Positions 47,876-57,866 of a stretch of 64,000 bases of DNA are shown piece by piece. The position numbers were made by a program, and so were the translations under genes. The notes under the pieces were generated by a model. That model saw only the letters and a program-made list of their open reading frames with translations. It made no database searches and was not told where the DNA came from. This DNA comes from Bacteroidota bacterium. GTDB taxonomy: Bacteria; Bacteroidota; Bacteroidia; Chitinophagales; Chitinophagaceae. Location of the stretch: assembly GCA_023387985.1 (NCBI GenBank), contig JAEWHC010000008.1, positions 310,001-374,000 on the forward strand, given 5' to 3'. Positions within the stretch are counted from its first letter, which is position 1; each line of letters begins with the position of its first letter.

Positions 47876-48823
47876 ATGAAAAAAGTTTTATGCATCGGCG
47901 AAGCGCTTATCGATATGATCTGTACGGATAAAGACCGACCCTTGTCTGAAGGGGAAAACTTTATACGGAAAGCAGGTGGTGCCCCAACCAATGCGGCAGC
48001 AGCAATAGCGGCACTGGGTGGCCATGTTGATCTTGCTGCCAAAGTAGGCAATGATCCTTTTGGAGCGCATCTCACCAGCGTTCTACAGGATTTTGGTGTG
48101 GGTACCAAATGGTTGCTCCGCGATACAACCCATTTTACCACTATGGCTTTTGTATCCCTGATGAAATCGGGAGAACGGGATTTTCACTTCAACAGGGGCG
48201 CCGACGGATACCTGGGCAAAACCGACCTGGCAGCCCTGGATTTTGATGATTACGGCATCATCCATTTCGGATCCGCTACCGCATTCCTGGGTGGCGATCT
48301 GCAGGAGCTTTATTATTTCGCATTGGAAAAGGCTAAGAATAACGGTAACCTATTTGTGAGCTTTGATCCCAATTACCGTTCCCTCCTTTTCGGGCATCAG
48401 CAACGCGCATTTATCGACCATTGCTGGAATTTCCTGGATACCGCCGATTTTTTTAAAGTGAGTGACGAAGAGGCGCTGTTGCTTACCGGCAAGGCGACCA
48501 TTGAAGAAGCTGCCGCATTATTTATGGAAAAAACATACGCGGTTTTTGCCATAACCCTGGGAAGCGAAGGTTGCTTACTGGGCAGAAAGAACAGGCTTGA
48601 ACGGATTCGGGGAATGGAAATTGAACCTGTTGATACCACCGGAGCAGGCGATGCCTTTACAGGCGCAGTGCTCTGGCAGTTGCAGCAAACGGTGGCAGCC
48701 CGTGAATTGTCCCAGGAAAAATGGCAGGAGATTCTCAGCCTGGCCAATAAGGCAGGTGCCTATACCTGTACAGAATATGGGGCTATGAATGCATTCAAAA
48801 AGCTCAGGCAAAAACTGGGATAA
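47876..48823 (+). CDS. PfkB-family carbohydrate kinase, probable fructokinase
   Basis: Phosphorylates a free sugar, most likely fructose, in the cytoplasm. The 315 residues have the ribokinase-fold signature 1 (GGAPTNAAAAIAALGGHVDLA, glycine-rich), FDPNYRSLLF, and signature 2 DTTGAGDAFTGAVLW with the catalytic Asp. The GH13 gene begins 12 bases after the stop, so the two are co-expressed. An amylosucrase-like neighbour that would release fructose fits fructokinase, though that neighbour appears degenerate. Confidence 0.88.
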   Translation: MKKVLCIGEALIDMICTDKDRPLSEGENFIRKAGGAPTNAAAAIAALGGHVDLAAKVGNDPFGAHLTSVLQDFGVGTKWLLRDTTHFTTMAFVSLMKSGERDFHFNRGADGYLGKTDLAALDFDDYGIIHFGSATAFLGGDLQELYYFALEKAKNNGNLFVSFDPNYRSLLFGHQQRAFIDHCWNFLDTADFFKVSDEEALLLTGKATIEEAAALFMEKTYAVFAITLGSEGCLLGRKNRLERIRGMEIEPVDTTGAGDAFTGAVLWQLQQTVAARELSQEKWQEILSLANKAGAYTCTEYGAMNAFKKLRQKLG

Positions 48824-48835
48824 TTTTTTCAGGCT

Positions 48836-50488
48836 ATGGAAAACAACATTGAAGACGACGCCAACCTGCAGCAGCTTTATTTTAAGCTCAGCGCAAACCA
48901 ACCTGAGGAAGGATGGCAAGCCATACGCGCCATGCTTGATCATGCGGCCGGTTCCCGCTCTGCCGGCCTGCAGGAACTCGACTCGATCCGGCTGCGGGAT
49001 CCCGATTGGTTTCAATCCGAACAATGGGTGGGCATGAGTTTATTTGCCGACCGTTTTGCCGGCAGCATTCAGCACCTGCGCGATAAACTCAGTTATTTGC
49101 TGGCCCTCGGCATAAATGTCGTTCACATACTGCCGGTACTCATTGAGGCTTCCGCCAGGCCGGCGGATATTAACGGTGAGGAATTTAAGCTGAATGCCGG
49201 CCTGGGCAGCCTTCGCGATCTCCGCGAACTGGGCGAAGACCTGCGCAGTACCGATTCGCTATTGATGCTTGATGTTCCACTGGTCAAAAGTAGCGGGGAG
49301 GAATTCCTGCCTGTACTGCTGCGGCATGTTCTGTTCCTGGTGAATTGCGGTGCGGACATTTTACGGATCGATATACCCGCCATCTTCGGGAATGATGCCG
49401 CTGCAATGCCTTCAATACGCATCCACCTGACCCTGCAGTTTTTGCAGGCATGCTTAAAGCGTGTTGCTCCCGCAGCATGCCTTGCTGCTGATGGAATTGG
49501 TGATCCTGCAGAGATCCTCGAATATTTTGGGAGCAACAAATCGGCGGGAAAAGAATGCCGCATGGTGTATGCCGGTATGCAGGCTGCTTTGCAATGGGAT
49601 GCCCTGGCTACCGGTGATACCCGCATAATGCAAAACGCCCAGCCGCTGCGGCTCAGGAAACCCGAAGACTGCACCTGGATCAATTTTACCCGCAATCACC
49701 AGGCCATCGCCTTCACCTTTGACAATGCGTGGATCGAGCAGGCCGGTTTTGAACCTACGTCCCACCGCCAGTTTTTGCTGGACTATTACTCCGGAAAATA
49801 CGAAGGCAGCCCGGCCAAGGGCGTGCTTGTGAAAAACGAAGATCCCAATGGTGGTGAAAGGATCTGCGGAAGCCTGTCCTCCCTTTGCGGGCTTGAGCGT
49901 GCAATAAAAACGCCCCACATAACCGCGATGGACGAGAGCCTTGCCCGCATAACGCTGATGCAGGCACATACCTTCCTGGTTGGAGGCATTCCCATGTTAT
50001 ATTATGGAGATGAATGGGCCACACTCAATGACTATAGCTACCTGGATGACCCGGAAAATCTGTTTGACCATTTGCTCATGCATCGTCCCAACCTGGTGAA
50101 GATTCAGAAAAAAGGGGTTAAAGAAAAAAGGGCTGCTGAGGATGTTTTTGAGATGACCCGCAAACTCATCCAATTGCGGAAAAGCCTGCCGGTGCTGAGA
50201 GACGATTCAAATATTTACTGGGTCCCGGAATTCAATAAGCACCTGGCCGCTTTTGTACGTACCGGTGGGGAATCGAGCCTTTTGGTCATGCTTAATTATT
50301 CGGTCCATACCATGGAAGTGCCCTGGATGCTGGTACATGAACACATTGGATCCAGCCTTCTCTACCATGAACATTTTGAAAACAAACGCTGGGAAATGAA
50401 AGGCAATGAAGGATGGTTCCAGATTGGGAAATACCAGGTGCTCGTGCTGGAAAATATCCGACAGGAAAGTGCTCCTGGGCAGGAATAA
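48836..50488 (+). CDS. Amylosucrase-like GH13 protein lacking catalytic residues
   Basis: The 550-residue protein follows the amylosucrase fold: WVGMSLFADRFAGSIQHL (about 64-81), LGINVVHILPVL (91-102), CGADILRID (171-179), ECRMVYAGMQAALQWDALATG (240-260), WINFTRNH (281-288), and GGIPMLYYGDEWATLND late in the barrel. The expected nucleophile Asp179 and its Arg177 are present. The acid/base Glu is replaced by Asp219 (CLAADGIGDP), the transition-state Asp after the His is Gln289 (NHQA instead of HDD), and the region I NH pair is gone (LDVPLVKSS). Much of domain B, including the Gly-Tyr-Ala-Val substrate loop, is deleted. I infer a non-catalytic or altered function. No signal peptide. Coupled to the fructokinase gene. 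Confidence 0.8.
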   Translation: MENNIEDDANLQQLYFKLSANQPEEGWQAIRAMLDHAAGSRSAGLQELDSIRLRDPDWFQSEQWVGMSLFADRFAGSIQHLRDKLSYLLALGINVVHILPVLIEASARPADINGEEFKLNAGLGSLRDLRELGEDLRSTDSLLMLDVPLVKSSGEEFLPVLLRHVLFLVNCGADILRIDIPAIFGNDAAAMPSIRIHLTLQFLQACLKRVAPAACLAADGIGDPAEILEYFGSNKSAGKECRMVYAGMQAALQWDALATGDTRIMQNAQPLRLRKPEDCTWINFTRNHQAIAFTFDNAWIEQAGFEPTSHRQFLLDYYSGKYEGSPAKGVLVKNEDPNGGERICGSLSSLCGLERAIKTPHITAMDESLARITLMQAHTFLVGGIPMLYYGDEWATLNDYSYLDDPENLFDHLLMHRPNLVKIQKKGVKEKRAAEDVFEMTRKLIQLRKSLPVLRDDSNIYWVPEFNKHLAAFVRTGGESSLLVMLNYSVHTMEVPWMLVHEHIGSSLLYHEHFENKRWEMKGNEGWFQIGKYQVLVLENIRQESAPGQE

Positions 50489-50540
50489 GGGTGACGGCAT
50501 TAAATTCGGTTGCCCGGGAATGCACTGCGTGACTGCAGAT

Positions 50541-53033
50541 TCACTCCGAAAGGATCCGGATGGCTTGTTCCATGCCTTCTGCAAAGGCCTTCAATATTAT
50601 CTCTCCATTTCCGGTTTCCTGCACCACCACGAGAGCTTTCCCGTTAAACAACTTGCGCATTGGTTTTTTCAGCGACAAGGTATCCGTGGGATCTCCATTA
50701 TCCGTTCCGGCAATGATCGCAGGCCCTTCAATGGAAAAATGCATTAACTGATCAGCAACAGGAACAGGGTTTCCGCGTGCATCGATCAGTTCAACAGTTA
50801 CAAAAGAAAGATCCTGAGCATTTGCATTTAGCCTGCTGCGGTCGGGTGTCAACCGGATATTTGCCGGTTGCCCGGCGGTATGGATTTCCTTTTCAAGCAC
50901 GGCAACCCCGTTTTTCCGCGAGACTACGCTCAGGCTGCCGGGTTCAAAAATTGTGCGCCAGACCACGTGGAGGTCGTCCCCGTTTTTTGAGCGTTTACCC
51001 AGTGAACGTCCATTGAGATAAAGCTCTGCTTCATCAGCCTGGTTGTAATAGGCCCATACGTCAACCGTATCTCCGGGATTCCAGTTCCAATGCGGGAAAA
51101 TATGCAGCAGTTTTTTATCTGTCCATTCACTTTGGTACATATAATAAACATCTTTAGGAAAACCGGCGAGGTCAACAATGCCAAAATACGAGCTGCGGGA
51201 TGGCCACCAAAACGGTGTGGGCTCGCCGAGATAATCAAAACCGGTCCAGATAAACATGCCCGAGATATGCGGAAATTTCTTCACCAGTTTCCAGGAATCT
51301 TCATGCGTGGTGCCCCAGGGCACGTGATTGTGGTCGTAGGAAGAACAATGATGAACAGCACGGTCGAACGGCTGGTCCCAGCTTTTTGGCCAGATGAATG
51401 CACTGTCACTTGGCAGCAGGTAAAATCCACGGGACATGAGCCCTGAAGTGGATTCGGTGATCAAAAGTTTTTGTCCGGGAAATTGCTTATGAAAATCCGG
51501 CCAGTTATTCTCGTGGTAATTAAAGCCGATGATGTCCATCGTGTTTGCACGGAAAATATGGTTGTACGGCTCAGTTTCATTATTGCCTGTAATGACGGGC
51601 CTTGTGGGATCAAGGTGGCGTGCAAGATCTGCCAGTTTGATCGCAAGCAGCGAATTGATGTGCAGCGATGTATCTGCAGATTTCCGGTTCAGCGTATTGG
51701 CGAAATTGAGGATCATGTTGGCCTCCTGCAAATTCAACGTGTCCGCATCAATGTGCGACCACTGTTCAAGTACTTCATTGCCCACGCTCCACATGATGAC
51801 TGAAGGATGATTGCGGTCGCGTTTTATAAAATCAGCCAGATCGCGTTGGTGCCATTCCGGAAAATACTGCGCGTAATCAAATGGCGATTTCTTTTTGCGC
51901 CACATATCAAACATTTCATCCATCACCAGCAATCCCATTTCATCGCAGAGTTCCAGCAGTTCCCTTGCCTGCGGGTTATGCGCTGTACGTAGGGCATTCA
52001 CCCCCATATCCTTCATGATTTGCAATTGCCGCCGGAGCGCCACCCTGTTCACAGCGGTACCAAGGCAGCCCAAATCGTGGTGATTGCAGACGCCAAGTAT
52101 TTTTAAATTTTTCCCATTCAGAAAAAAACCTTCCTCCGCATCAAAATAAAAATCGCGGAAACCAAAGCCGGTGTGGTATACATCCAGGATGGTTTTCCCT
52201 TTTCGGATGGTGGTGGTCGCCGTATACAACACCGGATTGTTGATATCCCACAATGCCCATTCCGTAACAGGAATCTTTTGATTGAAAACATTTGGTCCCG
52301 GTGCATTCAATGTTACGCTGTCGCGTTTTAATGCCAAAACCTTACCCTGCTTATCTGCGATTGTGGTTTCAATGATGATCCTGCCCTTTTCTGCCAATTT
52401 ATTTTCCAGTGTGGTTTCAATTTGCACCTGGGCGAATGGAAGGCTTAGCTGCGGCGTAGTAATATACGTTCCGGAATAAGCGACATGTACCGGGTTGAGA
52501 AAATGCAATTGCACCTTCCGGTAAATACCTGAGCCGGAATACCAGCGTGAATTGGGCTGCCGGGAATTGTCCACTTTTACGGCAATCACGTTTTCTCCTC
52601 CAAATTGAATGTAAGACGTAAGATCGTAACGGAATGAAATGTAACCGTTTGGCCGGTTACCCAGGAAATGGCCATTGATCCAAACCGAACTGTTCCAGTA
52701 AATGCCGTCAAAATCAATATAAACCTGCTTGCCTTTATGCTGATTGCTGACCGTAAAGGTTTTCCGGTACCAGCCAATGCCTCCCGGTAATGCGCCGCCA
52801 CCGGGGGTTGCCGGGTTTGACGCGCTGAAATCGCCTTCGATGCTCCAGTCGTGGGGAAGATTCAGCTCCCGCCAATCCGCATCTGCAAACGCCGGCACTT
52901 GTGCATTGTGCAGGTCGCCTAAATGAAATTTCCATCCCGCGTTAAAATCCTGCAGGTAAGTTGCTGATCTTTCCTGAGCGTAAAGCATCACCGCCATCAA
53001 CAGGCAGCCCAGCGTGATGAACAATTTATTCAT
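50541..53033 (-). CDS. Exported glycoside hydrolase family 2, probable beta-galactosidase
   Basis: Started at ATG 53033, the 830-residue enzyme has a signal peptide (NKLFITLGCLLMAVMLYAQ). The GH2 sugar-binding domain (LNLPHDWSIEGDFSASNP, WYRKTF) comes next, then an Ig-like domain, and the TIM barrel with acid/base Glu in MWSVGNEVLEQW near 419 and nucleophile Glu in LLITESTSG near 526. A C-terminal Ig-like part (DUF4982-style) follows. It should act in the periplasm on beta-galactosides or a related beta-glycoside. It lies 227 bases downstream of the GH31 gene on the same strand. Confidence 0.88.
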   Translation of the reverse strand: MNKLFITLGCLLMAVMLYAQERSATYLQDFNAGWKFHLGDLHNAQVPAFADADWRELNLPHDWSIEGDFSASNPATPGGGALPGGIGWYRKTFTVSNQHKGKQVYIDFDGIYWNSSVWINGHFLGNRPNGYISFRYDLTSYIQFGGENVIAVKVDNSRQPNSRWYSGSGIYRKVQLHFLNPVHVAYSGTYITTPQLSLPFAQVQIETTLENKLAEKGRIIIETTIADKQGKVLALKRDSVTLNAPGPNVFNQKIPVTEWALWDINNPVLYTATTTIRKGKTILDVYHTGFGFRDFYFDAEEGFFLNGKNLKILGVCNHHDLGCLGTAVNRVALRRQLQIMKDMGVNALRTAHNPQARELLELCDEMGLLVMDEMFDMWRKKKSPFDYAQYFPEWHQRDLADFIKRDRNHPSVIMWSVGNEVLEQWSHIDADTLNLQEANMILNFANTLNRKSADTSLHINSLLAIKLADLARHLDPTRPVITGNNETEPYNHIFRANTMDIIGFNYHENNWPDFHKQFPGQKLLITESTSGLMSRGFYLLPSDSAFIWPKSWDQPFDRAVHHCSSYDHNHVPWGTTHEDSWKLVKKFPHISGMFIWTGFDYLGEPTPFWWPSRSSYFGIVDLAGFPKDVYYMYQSEWTDKKLLHIFPHWNWNPGDTVDVWAYYNQADEAELYLNGRSLGKRSKNGDDLHVVWRTIFEPGSLSVVSRKNGVAVLEKEIHTAGQPANIRLTPDRSRLNANAQDLSFVTVELIDARGNPVPVADQLMHFSIEGPAIIAGTDNGDPTDTLSLKKPMRKLFNGKALVVVQETGNGEIILKAFAEGMEQAIRILSE

Positions 53034-53162
53034 AGCATTTGTTTTAAATAATTCCTTCGTCATTCCCACCACTTATTTATTCACTCCGTTACAATCGCCG
53101 AAGGTTCTGCTTTGCAACCAACGCCCCATACCAGGAAAAATGCTGGTATTTTCATACCTTTT

Positions 53163-53190
53163 GAGAGATCAATTCCCGGAGGGATCTCTT
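53163..53190. terminator. Hairpin between the GH31 and GH2 genes
   Basis: AGAGA (53164-53168) and TCTCT enclose a second pairing TCCC/GGGA. Only a short T stretch follows on the plus strand. It may end or attenuate the GH31 message before GH2, or be a processing site. Confidence 0.35.
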
Positions 53191-53260
53191 TGCGGGAGCC
53201 GGTTTGGGGACGATTTTTAATTTGGCTGATTTTCTCATTGAGATAACAACTGAAAAAGAA

Positions 53261-56080
53261 TTACAAATTTACAGTGACCTGTTTTCCTGAATAGGTGAAT
53301 GATTTTGACCTGAATTTCTTGGCACCCGGACCCATCCATTCCACATTGATCTTTCGCGTAGTAAACATGCCCGGATATTTTCCTTCCCGTTCATGAATGG
53401 TGAGCATTTTTTTGGAATGATCGTAAGTGACATTTATGGTACTGAAAAGCCCTTTTTCATAATCGTAATTCGTCCCCGCATCTTCGTAAATGGTGAATGT
53501 TCCATCGGCGCCGGTATACACTTTAATGGTCAGGTCCTGCTGGGCTTCGGCGGTATGCTGAATGTCTTTTCCCATGACCAGGATGCCGCCGGCTTTTATA
53601 AATAAGGGCATGCGTTCGTATGGCGCATCAACGGTTTTGGTCTGCCCGCCGGTCACATATTCATTTGTCTCAAAATTGAACCAGCCGGAATTTTCCGGAA
53701 AATAGACCTCCCGGCGCCGGGCCTTGTATTCGTAAACCGGCGCTACCAGTATGGAAGGACCAAACATATACTGGTCGCCCACATGGTGGGTGGCGGCATC
53801 TGTGCCAAAATCCATCACCATGGCCCGCATGATGGTATAATCCTCATGATAGGTTTTCCCGGCAAGTGAATAGATATAGGGCATGAGCCGGTAGCGCAGC
53901 TTGTCGTAATAAACCATGCTGTTGTATGCCGGGTGCCCTGCCGGGGAGATGTTGAAAATTTCGCGAAAAGGATATTGGCCGTGACTGCGGAAAAGCGGGC
54001 AAAACGCGCCAAACTGGAACCAACGGGTATTCAGTTCGCGCCATTCGTTCATGTCTTCGCTGCCTTCCGTTGCCCTTTCATAGCGCCTTTCCACGCAAAA
54101 GCCGCCAATGTCCATGGTCCAGTATGGAATGCCGGTCATGGCAAAATTGAGGCCTGCGGAGATCTGCGCTTTCAGGTCTTCCCAGCGGGTGCCGATATCA
54201 CCGCTCCAGGTGGCGGTTGAATATCGCTGTGTGCCGGCAAACCCGGAACGCGTCAGCAGAAATACGCGATCGTTATTGTTTACGCCACGCTGGCCATTGT
54301 AAATCGATTCGGCGTTCACCAATGCATAAGCGTTAAAAAATTTCGCAGAAGGACCCAGGGCGGTTGGCGTGCTGAGCTTCTTACGGTAAACCATGCTGGC
54401 ATTGGAGAGAATGTCTGGTTCAGAAGCGTCCATCCACCAGGCATCAAACCCTTTGGAGTAGAGCTTTTCATTGATCTGGTCCCAGAATAATTTCCGGGCA
54501 CCCGGGGCATAGGCATCATAAAATGATCCGATATATCCTTTGCCTATCCAGTCGCGGATGCTATCCTGCACCGCCAGGCGGTACATCCAGCCGTTGTTGT
54601 CAAATGCTTTGTAGTTGTCTGTGGTGTAATAAAATTTCGGCCATACGGAGATCATCACCCGGCCGTTCATTTGGTGTACCTGGTCAACCATGGCTTTTGC
54701 ATCGGGAAATCGTTCCAGGTCAAAATCGTGACTGCCCCAGGATTCAACTGGCCAGTAAGACCAGTCCTGCACAATATTGTCGATGGGGATCTGCCGTTTG
54801 CGGTATTCGCGGAAGACGTCAAGCAGTTCCTCCTGTGTTTTGTATCGTTCGCGGCTCTGCCAGAAACCCATGGCCCATTTCGGCATGACGGGCGCTTTGC
54901 CGGCAATCATCCGGTATCCGCTGATCACTTCATCCATATTTTGTCCGGCAATGAAATAGTAACGTATCTCATCACCCATTTCGCTCCAGATGCTGAGTTT
55001 GTTTTGTTCTTCAGGCGGGCGCGGACTCAGGGCTTTCAACCCCAGGTAGGATACACCGCCGTCGGGTTTCCAATCCACTTTGAGTTTGTATTTTTTGCCT
55101 GCCTGCAAATCTGCCGTAAACTTCCAGGTATTGGGATTCCATGCGGTGCGCCAACGCACGGGCACAATCAGGCTGTCATCCAGATACACTTTGGTATAAC
55201 CCGCATAATACAATTTGAAATGAAACCGGCCCGATGCTTTGGGTTCGATGAAACCATTCCAGGTAATCTGCGCATTGTTGAATTCGAAACCTTCGGGAAA
55301 ATGGTTGATGGTTTCCAGGTTTTCATAGTCAATCGTCATTTCGGGGCGCACAGTAAATTTTTGCTCCCCTTCCGCTGTATAGCGGGCAGTCAGGCCCTGT
55401 TCAATGCCCTTTTCGTCATAAAGCCTGAACTGGTCGATATTGGCATATTCACGGTCGTCGCCGAATTTGGAATAGGAATAATTGTCCCAGAGTATGCCAT
55501 AATTCCTTGTGGAAATGATGAAGGGATTGGCAACCTTGGTATTGTACTGGTATAGATCTTCATTCCGGCCTTTATAATTGAACTCATCGCTCTGATGCTG
55601 CCCGAGGCCGTAGAGGCCTTCGTCATCCGGTGATTCAAATACCTGTTTCATGGAATAGCCCCTGGTTCCCTCCACGTAAACCGGCCGGAAACTGCGGGCT
55701 GCATTCAGGCTCTCGCGGAGCAGGACATTGCCTGATAAATCTTTGAAAACGATTGCACTGGATTCCAGGTCAATCTGTACCTCCAGTACTTTGGTTTGCA
55801 GAACGACCTTATTCTCTTCTTCTTTTACCTGCCATCCGGAAAATTGCGGGATACCGGGTATTTCAACCAGGCTTTTGGCCTTGCTCAGTTCATTGGCAGG
55901 GGAAAGCACCACATGGATCACCTTGTCGTTCAATACCCGCAATTGCACCGTTTTAGCCGGCTGACTTCCATTTTTCAGGGTTAGCAAAACACCATCGGCT
56001 TGTTTTGACCAGGTATATTGGGCATCGGCAGAAAAAGTGGACGCCATGGCCAGCAGGAAAAAGATCAGTTTCCGTCTCAT
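53261..56080 (-). CDS. Exported GH31 alpha-xylosidase-like enzyme with PA14 insert
   Basis: Started at ATG 56080, the 939-residue protein has a signal peptide (RRKLIFFLLAMASTFSADAQ), then the N-terminal GH31 beta-sandwich. A PA14-type insert follows (about 245-370: FIEPKASGRFHFKLYYAGYTKVYLDDSLIV). The barrel has the nucleophile in WWMDASEPD near 550 and the acid/base Asp in TWSGDIGTRW near 627, and C-terminal sandwich domains end it. The PA14 insert and the WWMDASEPD loop match the xyloglucan-active alpha-xylosidases of Bacteroides and Cellvibrio. Alternatively it is an alpha-glucosidase. Confidence 0.88.
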   Translation of the reverse strand: MRRKLIFFLLAMASTFSADAQYTWSKQADGVLLTLKNGSQPAKTVQLRVLNDKVIHVVLSPANELSKAKSLVEIPGIPQFSGWQVKEEENKVVLQTKVLEVQIDLESSAIVFKDLSGNVLLRESLNAARSFRPVYVEGTRGYSMKQVFESPDDEGLYGLGQHQSDEFNYKGRNEDLYQYNTKVANPFIISTRNYGILWDNYSYSKFGDDREYANIDQFRLYDEKGIEQGLTARYTAEGEQKFTVRPEMTIDYENLETINHFPEGFEFNNAQITWNGFIEPKASGRFHFKLYYAGYTKVYLDDSLIVPVRWRTAWNPNTWKFTADLQAGKKYKLKVDWKPDGGVSYLGLKALSPRPPEEQNKLSIWSEMGDEIRYYFIAGQNMDEVISGYRMIAGKAPVMPKWAMGFWQSRERYKTQEELLDVFREYRKRQIPIDNIVQDWSYWPVESWGSHDFDLERFPDAKAMVDQVHQMNGRVMISVWPKFYYTTDNYKAFDNNGWMYRLAVQDSIRDWIGKGYIGSFYDAYAPGARKLFWDQINEKLYSKGFDAWWMDASEPDILSNASMVYRKKLSTPTALGPSAKFFNAYALVNAESIYNGQRGVNNNDRVFLLTRSGFAGTQRYSTATWSGDIGTRWEDLKAQISAGLNFAMTGIPYWTMDIGGFCVERRYERATEGSEDMNEWRELNTRWFQFGAFCPLFRSHGQYPFREIFNISPAGHPAYNSMVYYDKLRYRLMPYIYSLAGKTYHEDYTIMRAMVMDFGTDAATHHVGDQYMFGPSILVAPVYEYKARRREVYFPENSGWFNFETNEYVTGGQTKTVDAPYERMPLFIKAGGILVMGKDIQHTAEAQQDLTIKVYTGADGTFTIYEDAGTNYDYEKGLFSTINVTYDHSKKMLTIHEREGKYPGMFTTRKINVEWMGPGAKKFRSKSFTYSGKQVTVNL

Positions 56081-56094
56081 ATGATCATTTCCTG

Positions 56095-56125
56095 CAAATC
56101 TATAGCAAAATGTGAAAGAATGCAA
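56095..56125 (-). promoter_or_regulatory. Promoter of the GH31 gene
   Basis: Minus strand: TTG (56125-56123), 20-base spacer, TAGATTTG (56102-56095), matching the phylum consensus in both boxes and spacing. The -7 word ends 14 bases before the ATG. Confidence 0.6.
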
Positions 56126-56207
56126 CCGATTGCATAAAGTTCCGTACACCTCCGGAAAAGGTCCCTTGAACGCGATCCCAATGTGAGGTTTAATCCTTTT
56201 GGGCTGA

Positions 56208-57866
56208 TTATTTTTTTACTACTCTATGCATTGTCGAATCCTGCCGCAATGCGCTCCATTGCATCATCAGCCGGGTAAGGGCTGCCAAAGCGTTTTTGAT
56301 GGTATTGAGATCCATTTCACCGATGCTTTCAAAATGGCCGTTGTTGAATGTATTGGTGGTAAACCAACCCTGTGACAGAAGCTCCTGCGTGGCCTGGATT
56401 GCCTGACGACCCGCCTGGGGCATGCTGTCATTAGCCGTGAAATTACCCTTGCCCGTCAAGGCGGTAAAATCCACGAAGCCGGCGGCCGCCTTTCTCTCCA
56501 TATTTTTCAATACTTCCTGGTCAGGGGTATAAGCGAATTTACCGGATTGTACCTGGTGGTATGCATCCGGCGAATTGGTGAATACATACAGGTCGCCAAT
56601 CATGCCCTGGTAAATGGAATCCCTTCCGGAATTTTTAGCCTGTACCTGTTCCCTTAGTGAGTCAGGAATCATATTGAAACGTCCGGGCCTGGAATGCAGA
56701 TCACGCAATTTCGGCAAAACCGAGGTGTCTTTCATCCTGGCCATAAACATTACGGAGTGCGGAAAATGATGAATGGAATCCAGTTCTGCCGCAACTTCCG
56801 GGCGGTCACCAACCATCACCACAAATTGTCCGTCAAACACCCTGGCGAGTTCGGCCACATTGAGGTTTGATTTCTGCAATTCCTTATTGGCCACTTCTTC
56901 GAGATTGGTGTATTTCAGCAGGGCAGGCAAAAGGTCGGGATCCACCGCGAAAGCGAAGGCGCCTTTCAGGTCACTGAAAGGAATCCCTTTCAATAAATTG
57001 AGATCAATGGTCTGTTTGCCATGTTTATCAAGTATCTTTTTCAGGTTTTTACCTACCTGCAGATCGGAGGTGACTGTCACCTTACCTGCATCAAATTTGA
57101 GGTAACTGAACTGGTAAATTCCCTCCAGCAATTCGCTTACCCTGGGCATGAGGGCCAGCACGGCATTGGAACCCGGGGTGCCAAAAGCGCCCACACCGGA
57201 ATTGAACATTTTGATCTCGCCGGGTTTGGCATATCCGGCAGCGAAGAATTTATTGCCCGCCAGGCTGTTTGACCGTGATAAATTGAAATAACTTTTCACC
57301 GCTGCAGCCAAGTTGGTTTCCACCACCTGGGCATGCCTGTTCATCACCGAATCTCTCAGGATTTCTGGCAATGGCATGGAGGTTTCGTGCAGCATGACAG
57401 CCATTTGATCATTCCAACCGATCGCCGAATTTTTTAGGTCTACGAGGTGTATCCCGTCTTCTTTTTTGACAGAAGCATCCGGCAAACGTTTTTGCAGGTA
57501 GGCCCCAAAAGCATTCGCGTCTTTCATGGTGCCCACCACCAGTTGATGGGACTTTGACGTGAGCAGGCCCGCACCTGCATGGGCAATCACCAGCGGTTGC
57601 TGCATGTCGAGGCCTGAGGCTTTGAACGCATTCCAGGATGCGAGCAAATCGTTATGTTTATTTGAACTGTCGCCCGGGGTGCCGAGAATAGAATCCGGGC
57701 TGAGGCCATCGGCTTCCAGGATTTGCTCCAGGCTGCTGACATCCACCATGATGGCATTTGCAGTATTCGCCGGCAGGTAACGGGCAAAATCAGGGGCCTT
57801 CGTGCCGCATGCCGCAAACAAGACCAGCATGGTTAAAGCGGCTGAATAGCGGAGAAACTTTTTCAT
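56208..57866 (-). CDS. DUF4836-type lipoprotein
   Basis: Started at ATG 57866, the 552-residue protein has a lipobox (LVLFAAC, Cys20) followed by APDFARYLPANTANAIMVDVSSL, the usual opening of DUF4836 proteins. Repeated beta-alpha units (FAFAVDPDLLPALLKY, GQFVVMVGD) fill the middle. The function is unknown. It sits upstream of GH31 on the same strand, but the GH31 gene has its own promoter, so no functional link is implied. Confidence 0.8.
   Translation of the reverse strand: MKKFLRYSAALTMLVLFAACGTKAPDFARYLPANTANAIMVDVSSLEQILEADGLSPDSILGTPGDSSNKHNDLLASWNAFKASGLDMQQPLVIAHAGAGLLTSKSHQLVVGTMKDANAFGAYLQKRLPDASVKKEDGIHLVDLKNSAIGWNDQMAVMLHETSMPLPEILRDSVMNRHAQVVETNLAAAVKSYFNLSRSNSLAGNKFFAAGYAKPGEIKMFNSGVGAFGTPGSNAVLALMPRVSELLEGIYQFSYLKFDAGKVTVTSDLQVGKNLKKILDKHGKQTIDLNLLKGIPFSDLKGAFAFAVDPDLLPALLKYTNLEEVANKELQKSNLNVAELARVFDGQFVVMVGDRPEVAAELDSIHHFPHSVMFMARMKDTSVLPKLRDLHSRPGRFNMIPDSLREQVQAKNSGRDSIYQGMIGDLYVFTNSPDAYHQVQSGKFAYTPDQEVLKNMERKAAAGFVDFTALTGKGNFTANDSMPQAGRQAIQATQELLSQGWFTTNTFNNGHFESIGEMDLNTIKNALAALTRLMMQWSALRQDSTMHRVVKK

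Noticed and set aside
54671..55555. 294-codon plus-strand frame opposite the GH31 gene
   Set aside because: Antisense shadow of a well-supported glycoside hydrolase.
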